A DNA stretch of 5,979 nt. Source: an uncultured Bacteriovoracaceae bacterium. GTDB lineage: Bacteria > Bdellovibrionota > Bacteriovoracia > Bacteriovoracales > Bacteriovoracaceae. This document shows, piece by piece, positions 1-5,404 of this stretch. A program made the translations under genes and the position numbers. How positions within the stretch are numbered: position 1 is the stretch's first letter; every line of letters starts with the position of its first letter. The DNA is taken from NCBI GenBank assembly GCA_937952395.1, contig CALFYV010000073.1, positions 1 through 5,979 of the forward strand, given 5' to 3'. The notes beneath the pieces were generated by a model that saw only the letters and a list, made by a program, of their open reading frames with translations, searched no databases and was not told the origin of the DNA.

Positions 1-2291
1 CCATCTGGATTCACGGAACTTGTACTCAAATTGCCAACACCAGATTGTGTTATGGGAGCCCCGTAAGCAGCTCCACATGTTGGCCCTGTATAAAGTTGTA
101 CTTCCTCAGGAAGCAAGGTATCTGGATCAATAGAGGCAGTCCAATTAAGAATCTGAGGATCCATATTTGAAGGTGAAGGATAAAACCATGCTAATGAAGT
201 CGCAGGGATTGGCGGTATCGAATCAATATCAAAATTTTGGCCCGGAGATAAATTTGAAGGGATCACCGTATTTAATAAATCGTTACCTGCTAAATCTCTA
301 ACATAACCACCAATATTAAAGGTTGTCACACTAAGTGGGTTAACCTCTTTATTCGCTGGAATTGTAAAATCAAATTGTAGTGAAGTAGAACCATCACCGG
401 AAGTATAGGCAACAGGGCTAGCTGTTGGTGTGGTATTGACCACTAAACTTGGAGGTGTTCCTCCGTTTATATTAACTGCCTCATCAAAATTGACCACTAT
501 TCGAATGACTCCTGTATTCCATGTACCTGGTGTATCCAAAGAAGTCACACTCACAATTTGTGGTTTCACACCATCGACTGTTATGGTCTTCGAAGTAAGA
601 GGTGTTCCAGGTAAAGTTAAGTTAACAGGATTTCCTGCTGCATCTTTGATTGTTCCACTATTAAGTGCAATAGTTCCAGCCGAGATATCAAAAGGGGTAA
701 TATTATCCGTAGGTGCAACAGTATAAAGAAAATCAACAACATTACTGGCCGCAGAAGAATAGACAGCCGTTCCAGAAGCATTGGTTGCTATACTCGGATT
801 ACCTCCGCCAGTATTAACAAAAATATTCTCATTAAATGCCACTTGAATGGGGACAACTCCACCATTCATGACTTTAGATGAAATTCCCAAAGGAGTTGTT
901 ACTCCCGTGACGGTTGGAGCAGTATTATCAATTTCAATGGTATGTAAATTAGCTAAATTGGTAGCACCTGGCATTGTTAAAGATGCATTATTACCTGCTA
1001 AATCTGAAATATTATCTGTATTCAAATTAAGTGAAACCACATTTAAAGCAGCAACATCTCCAGTACCAACTGGAAAATTATAGTTAATAGCATTGGCCAA
1101 ATTTGCAACGTGTGCTCCACTGCCGGCTACATTAAATGTGAGGGTTGAAGTATTCCCAGGGCCTCCCACAACAATATTTTCTGAAAAATTCACTCTAATA
1201 TCGATGTTGGAACCCGCTGCACTTGAGTAGGCTCCATTAGCTTTAGTTGTCGTTACACTCGTAATTGTAGGTGCCGTTAAATCAATATTGTAAGAAAGGG
1301 TAGAAGTTGAACAAGGTGATACGTTTCCAGATACATCTATTCGCTTGGCATAAAAATTAACGACTCTATCTGGAGCAGAAAGAACAGTAGCTGCGACAAC
1401 CGCGCTTGTACCTCCTGGTGAGGCTCCTAAATTCCCGACCTGATTCGAACAAACATTATCATCGTAAACAATGACATCTTGATCAGTAGCTTGAAGAGAA
1501 CTTACTGTTACATCCACTGTATTTCCTGCTGCATTTGTTATATAAACATTATCTGATGGCGATGTAGAAGGGGCCAGAATACCTTGAGGAAAAATAATTT
1601 TTGATTTTTCTGTCACACAACCAGCAGCTGAATAAAGTCTGGCTTCTGTATGAAAAACGCCTGTACCATTAGCAAAACCAACTGGAATAGAAGCTCCTAG
1701 CAAAATCCCTAAACTAGTGGGTGCACTCAGATTAACACATTTGGAAAGTCCAGCGTGAACGTTTTTAGGTGCAGGCCCAAATTTCTCAAATTGAACTAAC
1801 TCTATTTTTGCTGAAACATAATTGGCGTTGTTGCTACAACTGCCTGGTAAAGTGTCTGCTGGGTTACAACCATAAATATTAAGATTAGAAAATGTCGTAG
1901 TTGGGGCCAGGCTGTAATGGTTAACATTAACCAAACCCGCACAACCAGCCTGATTAATGGTGATATCAACCACCGCATTCCCGCCAACTAAATTAACATT
2001 TTTAAGTCCACAACGAGTATCACCTACCATCGGTGCACCACCATCCCAGCCTACAGCAACAAATGTCCAGTTACCGTTACTCAGAAGAATTTGATCATTC
2101 GTATTGGTTACAAGTTTGGCAAACTGATCACCATGAACAGCTTTCCCCCAAACCATGACTCCACCATCAACTAAGTTAGGATCACCGGCAATCAGGTTTC
2201 CAATATTAATTTTTAAGACAGCATCAGTCTGACTGCCACCGCAACCGACTAATAAACTAGTAAAAATAGCTAGCATGATGAGATTCTTCAT
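1..2291 (-). CDS. Large surface/periplasmic lipoprotein with tandem Ig-like domains (3' end beyond window)
   Basis: I read this frame by hand: it is open from ATG at 2291 to the left edge, giving 763 complete codons and no stop. The N-terminus is a lipoprotein signal peptide, with a hydrophobic core and lipobox LLVGC, so Cys17 would be lipidated. Residues 18-336 hold eight cysteines (94, 117, 142, 152, 185, 225, 281, 327) and a beta-rich part with the motif NGNWTFVAVGWDG near 73-84. Three Ig-like units follow at about 337-454, 455-572 and 573-689. They start with DLTAPT, DNTAPT and DGVKPQ, and each has an F-x-E element and a late D-L/A-AGN motif. A further domain opens with DSIPP at 690 and looks fibronectin/Ig-like. 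Such repeats are common in bacterial adhesins and extracellular stalk proteins. A role in surface attachment is inferred; the anchor could be either membrane. A good Shine-Dalgarno supports the start. Confidence 0.9.
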   Translation of the reverse strand, partial: MKNLIMLAIFTSLLVGCGGSQTDAVLKINIGNLIAGDPNLVDGGVMVWGKAVHGDQFAKLVTNTNDQILLSNGNWTFVAVGWDGGAPMVGDTRCGLKNVNLVGGNAVVDITINQAGCAGLVNVNHYSLAPTTTFSNLNIYGCNPADTLPGSCSNNANYVSAKIELVQFEKFGPAPKNVHAGLSKCVNLSAPTSLGILLGASIPVGFANGTGVFHTEARLYSAAGCVTEKSKIIFPQGILAPSTSPSDNVYITNAAGNTVDVTVSSLQATDQDVIVYDDNVCSNQVGNLGASPGGTSAVVAATVLSAPDRVVNFYAKRIDVSGNVSPCSTSTLSYNIDLTAPTITSVTTTKANGAYSSAAGSNIDIRVNFSENIVVGGPGNTSTLTFNVAGSGAHVANLANAINYNFPVGTGDVAALNVVSLNLNTDNISDLAGNNASLTMPGATNLANLHTIEIDNTAPTVTGVTTPLGISSKVMNGGVVPIQVAFNENIFVNTGGGNPSIATNASGTAVYSSAASNVVDFLYTVAPTDNITPFDISAGTIALNSGTIKDAAGNPVNLTLPGTPLTSKTITVDGVKPQIVSVTSLDTPGTWNTGVIRIVVNFDEAVNINGGTPPSLVVNTTPTASPVAYTSGDGSTSLQFDFTIPANKEVNPLSVTTFNIGGYVRDLAGNDLLNTVIPSNLSPGQNFDIDSIPPIPATSLAWFYPSPSNMDPQILNWTASIDPDTLLPEEVQLYTGPTCGAAYGAPITQSGVGNLSTSSVNPD
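225..575 (-). repeat. Ig-like unit C of the large lipoprotein
   Basis: Encodes residues 573-689 (117 aa), beginning DGVKPQ. It has NFDEAV (601-606), an A-Y-T-S-G-D-G-S strand and YVRDLAGND (663-671). It has no cysteine. It is clearly homologous to units A and B in the order of its motifs, but has diverged well beyond a recent DNA duplication. Confidence 0.75.
576..929 (-). repeat. Ig-like unit B of the large lipoprotein
   Basis: Encodes residues 455-572 (118 aa), beginning DNTAPT. It has AFNENI (485-490), an A-V-Y-S-S strand, F-L-Y-T-V, and NSGTIKDAAGN (544-554) followed by LTLPG. This is the most canonical of the three copies and has no cysteine. Confidence 0.78.
930..1283 (-). repeat. Ig-like unit A of the large lipoprotein
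   Basis: Encodes residues 337-454 (118 aa), beginning DLTAPT. It contains NFSENI (368-373) and SDLAGNN (429-435), the same landmarks found in the next two units. It has no cysteine. The unit resembles the widespread bacterial Ig-like repeat that ends in 'GGTIKDAAGN...LTLP'. Confidence 0.75.
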
Positions 2292-2296
2292 TAATA

Positions 2297-2304
2297 TCCT
2301 TCTC
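2297..2304 (-). promoter_or_regulatory. Shine-Dalgarno of the large lipoprotein gene
   Basis: The minus strand reads GAGAAGGA, then five bases, then ATG. This is a strong ribosome-binding site with ideal spacing and fixes the start at 2291. Confidence 0.75.
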
Positions 2305-2331
2305 GGCATTACCTGAGTATTTCTATAGCCT

Positions 2332-2337
2332 ATTATA
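2332..2337 (-). promoter_or_regulatory. Candidate -10 box of the large lipoprotein gene
   Basis: A perfect TATAAT on the minus strand, 40 bases upstream of the ATG. The -35 region is weak: GAATTG at 2355-2360 gives a 17-base spacer. The box lies inside a short inverted repeat (CCTAT/ATAGG, 2329-2339), so a regulator could overlap it. Called from sequence only. Confidence 0.45.
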
Positions 2338-2387
2338 GGTGATTGATTTGCATTCAATTCATTTCAACTAGTTACATGAGTAGATAA

Positions 2388-2400
2388 AGTGAAATTCACT
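2388..2400. promoter_or_regulatory. Palindrome upstream of the lipoprotein promoter (possible operator)
   Basis: AGTGAA-A-TTCACT is a perfect inverted repeat with 6-base arms and one central base. It lies about 50 bases upstream of the TATAAT box of the lipoprotein gene and downstream of the 407-residue gene. It is too small for a terminator and has the size of a dimeric regulator's half-site pair. It could be chance. Confidence 0.25.
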
Positions 2401-2419
2401 AGATAGGTGGCAAGGAAAA

Positions 2420-2433
2420 TGGGCAAAGGCCCA
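2420..2433 (-). terminator. Weak intrinsic terminator after the 407-residue membrane protein gene
   Basis: On the minus strand, 11 bases past the TAA stop, TGGGC and GCCCA form a 5-base-pair stem with a 4-base loop. ATTTTCCTT follows. The stem is short and the T-tract interrupted, so termination may be partial and some transcripts may read into the lipoprotein gene. Confidence 0.45.
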
Positions 2434-2444
2434 AGAAAATCCGC

Positions 2445-3668
2445 TTAGTTGACCCGTATTTTTTTCGTTTTATTTTTTGAACGGGCCTCTTTGGCCTTCT
2501 GTAATTCATAGTTAAGTTCTTGCTTTTGGGTGGGTCTTTTTTCGATTTTTTGTGAGTTTTCTTGGGTGGCCTCTCGTAATTGTCTTTGCTTTTCTAATTC
2601 AATATTACGTTTAAGTTCAACTTCAGGATCACCTGCCGTATGAAGGCCTTGTTTAGTCGAAAAAGTCGTTCCAAAATGAGTCAGTGAAAATTTATATAGC
2701 TCTGGAAGGATGAGATCATTTTTTTGACTACGCTCGGAAAGTTCCACCATTAAACGAAAAAACTCACGGTTATCCATCCAGTGAGACCAAGCTGACAAGA
2801 GATAGAGCATACCTTCTTGATGTATTTGATCTTGAAAATCCAAGCTTTTAAATTCTTTATAAATAATATTAGAGACTTCTTGAGAGCCTCTTTCAAACTC
2901 AATCCTTTCAAAAAAATAATTTCGAGCTTTGTCTGCTTCTTCATTGTCTTTACGACTTGCCAAGATATAAGAATAAACCAAACCGTTTTCATTAATCATA
3001 ACGAGCTCAGTATTAAAATCTTTATTAAGCCCACGTAAAAGAATGACACCCATTTTGGGGTTACTCATCGGTGCAAAGCCATCAATATTAGGTGGAAACA
3101 AGCTCATTCGTAGTTGTAATAGATAAAGGTTGTAGGCCACTTCTCCATAAGAAGTGGGTATAGCGTAGAGATTTTTTTGAAAAAGATCACGCCAGATTTT
3201 CTCGAGTGGAATTTCTAATAAAGTTTTCTCAATAAGAGGGATTTTGAAAAGTTCCTGAGTGCCTAATTCGTATTCGAACAAATTATTTTCTAAAAAATAA
3301 ATCCGAGAAAATTCATTACCTTGAGGGTCCACAAATTTCAAACCAAGTTCAGGTTTGCGATCTTCATGATGTTTAAGAATAGGTACAACTTGATAAAGTG
3401 GATTGCGTGAAGGTAGTGGGATTTTAATATCTTTTATATGAAAAACTTTCCAACGTTCTCGGTAGGCAGTCTGCTCATCAATCACTTCATGTTTTTTAAT
3501 ATTTTTTGGGCTTAGATAATGGGTCGGTAATTTTTTTAATTTGTAATAAGGAACTTCAAAAAAATTATTGATGACAGCGTAGTAACCCACAAAAGGTGAA
3601 ACGGCCAATAAGCCCACGATAATGATAACGATCGCTAAAAATGAAAAAATAGTTGAGAAAAAGCGCAC
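2445..3668 (-). CDS. Hypothetical single-pass membrane protein, 407 aa
   Basis: I do not recognise this protein. Residues about 6-31 form one strongly hydrophobic segment with no lipobox and no clear signal-peptidase site, so it probably stays as a membrane anchor. Residues about 35-343 form a folded, mixed alpha/beta-looking region rich in aromatic and charged residues. From about residue 344 to the end the chain is dominated by Lys, Arg, Glu and Gln, with no hydrophobic core, and looks disordered or coiled-coil. The start is GTG at 3668: the frame is closed by a stop just upstream, and AGGAG lies four bases before it. Six lysines lie soon after the membrane segment (43, 45, 46, 55, 58, 59) against one arginine before it, so the positive-inside rule leaves the orientation open. 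It is transcribed toward the lipoprotein gene but separated from it by 153 bases and a weak terminator. Confidence 0.82.
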   Translation of the reverse strand: MRFFSTIFSFLAIVIIIVGLLAVSPFVGYYAVINNFFEVPYYKLKKLPTHYLSPKNIKKHEVIDEQTAYRERWKVFHIKDIKIPLPSRNPLYQVVPILKHHEDRKPELGLKFVDPQGNEFSRIYFLENNLFEYELGTQELFKIPLIEKTLLEIPLEKIWRDLFQKNLYAIPTSYGEVAYNLYLLQLRMSLFPPNIDGFAPMSNPKMGVILLRGLNKDFNTELVMINENGLVYSYILASRKDNEEADKARNYFFERIEFERGSQEVSNIIYKEFKSLDFQDQIHQEGMLYLLSAWSHWMDNREFFRLMVELSERSQKNDLILPELYKFSLTHFGTTFSTKQGLHTAGDPEVELKRNIELEKQRQLREATQENSQKIEKRPTQKQELNYELQKAKEARSKNKTKKIRVN

Positions 3669-3672
3669 AGTA

Positions 3673-3677
3673 CTCCT
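3673..3677 (-). promoter_or_regulatory. Shine-Dalgarno of the 407-residue membrane protein gene
   Basis: AGGAG on the minus strand, four bases before the GTG start at 3668. The spacing is slightly short, but it is the only usable start in this frame before the upstream stop. Confidence 0.6.
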
Positions 3678-3681
3678 GAGA

Positions 3682-3710
3682 ATGATAACCTTTTAAACTT
3701 ATTTTAACAA
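3682..3710 (-). promoter_or_regulatory. Candidate promoter of the 407-residue membrane protein gene
   Basis: The minus strand has TTGTTA at 3710-3705, a 17-base spacer and TATCAT at 3687-3682, a fair sigma-70-like match. It would start RNA near 3675, inside or just before the Shine-Dalgarno. Either the leader is almost absent or the real promoter lies further upstream, for example at the self-complementary TTTATAAA at 3721-3728. Confidence 0.3.
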
Positions 3711-3722
3711 AAAACATGGCTT

Positions 3723-3728
3723 TATAAA
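3723..3728 (+). promoter_or_regulatory. Possible -10 box of the Cys-rich lipoprotein gene
   Basis: TATAAA lies about 39 bases upstream of the ATG at 3767. No convincing -35 is seen at 16-18 bases. It sits in the 98-base divergent region, which holds all control signals for both flanking genes. Weak call. Confidence 0.25.
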
Positions 3729-3766
3729 CTTAATTCTTTCACTCAGCTCTCCGATAAATAGTTGTG

Positions 3767-4507
3767 ATGAGATTATATAGAAAAATGAATATCATTATTC
3801 TTTTTACAATTCTGCTTTTGGCAGTCGGTTGCGATGCTCCGACTACTTCTCGTAAGGTTAACCCTGCAACAGGAGCTAATGGTTTCTCACAAGATCCTGG
3901 CACCACAGGCGCTACATCTGGTGGAAATCCAACGACATCAGGTTCCACATCAGGTGGTAACCCTTCTGGCCTGGGAGTGGGATTTGAAAATTGTACTATT
4001 AATCCTCAGTACAGCTATGACGGATTAAATTACGTAGGCGCATGTCTAAGTACAGTGACAAATACCCTGATTAAATTTAAGCTCTCCAATACAGACTTCA
4101 CTAATAAAACTTGCTTAATTCCCATGCACGAGTATATGCAAAATGGACAACCCAGCCAGCGCTATATTGGAAATCCAGTTTGTGATTTTCATGAAGCCAA
4201 TGTGGTTTACCAACATACTTTTACCAAATATGCCAACGAACAAAACAGCACCATCGATGGAATCATGGTCATGAAATTACAAATCACAACACCATTTTAT
4301 AATTGTATGGATGCAGCTTCAAATTATGTAAACTCTTATTGCCCGTATTATAATGGACCTGACTATGTCTGTATGAGTGCTCCACAAAACTTATATTGCT
4401 ATTCAGGACCTAATAATTATTGCTTGGCCAATGCCCAAAGTAGTATGGCCGCACTTTGTAATGCCTTTCAATCTAATTACAGTTCAGTCTATGTACCCTT
4501 TGACTAG
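3767..4507 (+). CDS. Hypothetical lipoprotein with Gly/Ser/Thr/Pro linker and cysteine-rich domain, 246 aa
   Basis: I do not recognise the family. The N-terminus has a basic stretch (RLYRK), a hydrophobic core and lipobox LAVGC, so Cys22 is the lipidated residue. Residues about 25-70 form a low-complexity linker with an imperfect 11-residue repeat (TSGGNP twice). Residues about 75-246 form a domain with ten cysteines (76, 93, 116, 139, 180, 192, 202, 211, 219, 231), an even number that suits disulphides in the periplasm or on the surface. Five of them lie in a Tyr/Asn-rich stretch, 180-219. ATG at 3767 is chosen because it keeps the basic region. GTG at 3764 is in frame and equally possible; ATG at 3785 would lose the positive charges. 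No Shine-Dalgarno is visible at any of them. The gene stands alone on the plus strand, and its stop overlaps that of the converging gene. Confidence 0.82.
   Translation: MRLYRKMNIIILFTILLLAVGCDAPTTSRKVNPATGANGFSQDPGTTGATSGGNPTTSGSTSGGNPSGLGVGFENCTINPQYSYDGLNYVGACLSTVTNTLIKFKLSNTDFTNKTCLIPMHEYMQNGQPSQRYIGNPVCDFHEANVVYQHTFTKYANEQNSTIDGIMVMKLQITTPFYNCMDAASNYVNSYCPYYNGPDYVCMSAPQNLYCYSGPNNYCLANAQSSMAALCNAFQSNYSSVYVPFD
3914..3963 (+). repeat. Short direct repeat in lipoprotein linker
   Basis: Two 17-base copies of the pattern ACATCWGGTGGWAAYCC lie at 3914-3930 and 3947-3963, 33 bases apart. They encode TSGGNP twice. This is an in-frame 11-codon period within the linker, the kind of tract that can gain or lose units. 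Confidence 0.6.
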
Positions 4508-4508
4508 T
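4503..4508. other. Overlapping convergent stop codons in a CTAG palindrome
   Basis: CTAG at 4504-4507 supplies TAG at 4505-4507 to the plus-strand lipoprotein gene and TAG (4506-4504) to the minus-strand gene. The genes overlap by four bases. No terminator hairpin is seen within about 60 bases on either side, so each transcript must run into the other gene's antisense. Confidence 0.85.
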
Positions 4509-5394
4509 TTTTGATGTTACCAGAAATTCTCTCACCTTGAGCATACTTAAGATAAAGGTTTGTATCTTGGGAAGGGAAGGAAACAATTGGGACTAAAACT
4601 TCATCAGTAATTTCTTCTGGAGCTTCAATTTTCATACAAACAACAATATAAAAAAATGTTTTCTTATTTTTTCGATAGCTCTTTATATAGGTAAGTAAGA
4701 CATCTCCCACTTCATCTTTGTATCGAAATATTTCATCCGGTTCTTCTAAAGTTGAAACCGTATTCTCCTCATAGAGTGGAAACTTTTCATAATCTATATC
4801 TTCACCCGAACGATTTTGCAAAAGATGGGCCAGGAAAGTTGATTTTTTAAGCTCCACGCTTTCTATAACTTCAGGTGATAAATGTAGCTCTTCTTTCTCT
4901 TTTGCTAATTCATCTATCTTTTTTTGACTATCATCTATCCCATTCAACTCGCTCTCACTTCGGTAATAATCTAACAATTTTTCATCAGTTGTCGTATTCT
5001 GAAAAAGCAAAAATGAAGGGCCATCTTGAAAATAAAAACAAATAATAATCATCCATCTTTTAGGTTTATTTTTTATTTTTTTAATATGGGTATAATAAAT
5101 TTCTCCTAACTCATTGGCTTGAACCCACACTTCATCTGGATCATCTATTGTAGATTCAATACTTTTTTTATCATTTTTAAGATCATCAGCATCTTCATCC
5201 ATTTGAATATTCAACTGTTGTCGAACTTTCATATCTTGTTCTTCAAAGTAATCGATATGAGGATTGAAAAATTCGACGATACAATCTTCACTACAAAAAC
5301 TACGATTGCTCTCTTCTTCCACTAGTAAAACTTTATCCGCCGTGCTTATGCTATGGTGGCAGTGTTGACAAAAAAAGATTGTTTTTCTTTTCAA
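4504..5394 (-). CDS. Zinc-finger-like protein with duplicated PBECR2-like domain, 296 aa
   Basis: A probable cytoplasmic protein with no signal peptide or membrane segment. Residues 9-38 hold C-x2-C-H-H and, 21 residues later, F-C-S-x2-D-C, a TRASH/MYM-like metal-binding pattern (Cys9, 12, 34, 38). Residues 81-119 and 214-252 are an internal duplication: 12 of 39 positions are identical without gaps at a 133-residue offset, including S-T, P-D-E, G, T-x-I-K. Both copies continue into a hydrophobic strand (MIIICFYF; FYIVVCMKI). The 'P-D-E...G...Y-I-K...VVV' layout resembles the PBECR2 nuclease-fold domain of phage and polyvalent proteins; this is recalled from the family, not searched. A charged helical linker (about 146-180) lies between the copies. 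The start is TTG at 5394, since no ATG precedes the cysteine motif and AGGTG sits five bases before it. Eight bases separate it from the upstream barrel gene. Catalytic activity is not shown; it may only bind. Confidence 0.8.
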   Translation of the reverse strand: MKRKTIFFCQHCHHSISTADKVLLVEEESNRSFCSEDCIVEFFNPHIDYFEEQDMKVRQQLNIQMDEDADDLKNDKKSIESTIDDPDEVWVQANELGEIYYTHIKKIKNKPKRWMIIICFYFQDGPSFLLFQNTTTDEKLLDYYRSESELNGIDDSQKKIDELAKEKEELHLSPEVIESVELKKSTFLAHLLQNRSGEDIDYEKFPLYEENTVSTLEEPDEIFRYKDEVGDVLLTYIKSYRKNKKTFFYIVVCMKIEAPEEITDEVLVPIVSFPSQDTNLYLKYAQGERISGNIKN

Positions 5395-5399
5395 AAGAA

Positions 5400-5404
5400 C
5401 ACCT
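5400..5404 (-). promoter_or_regulatory. Shine-Dalgarno of the zinc-finger gene, overlapping the upstream stop
   Basis: AGGTG on the minus strand is five bases upstream of the TTG start. Its first two bases are the last two of the TAG stop (5405-5403) of the barrel gene. This favours re-initiation by the same ribosomes and decides the TTG start. Confidence 0.6.

Noticed and set aside
430..1083. Two plus-strand open frames (430-726 and 847-1083)
   Set aside because: They are antisense to the continuous Ig-like coding frame, have no ribosome sites, and arise from its repeated Val/Thr/Gly-rich codons.
1802..1987. Minus-strand open frame of 61 codons
   Set aside because: It lies out of frame inside the large lipoprotein gene, whose frame is fully open here and encodes a coherent protein.
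2366..2373. 8-base palindrome AACTAGTT upstream of the lipoprotein promoter
   Set aside because: Short self-complementary AT-rich words are expected by chance in this composition; kept out of the operator call.
2750..3038. Short open frames on both strands (2750-2992 minus, 2817-3038 plus)
   Set aside because: Both lie within the 407-residue gene in other frames; the translations are AT-driven Lys/Ile/Phe-rich sequence with no ribosome site.
3739..4028. Open frames at 3739-3948 (minus) and 3834-4028 (plus)
   Set aside because: They overlap the signal peptide and linker of the cysteine-rich lipoprotein, whose lipobox frame is clearly the coding one.
5119..5325. Plus-strand open frame of 68 codons
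   Set aside because: Antisense to the acidic part of the zinc-finger protein; Phe/Ile-rich only because it mirrors Glu/Asp/Lys codons.
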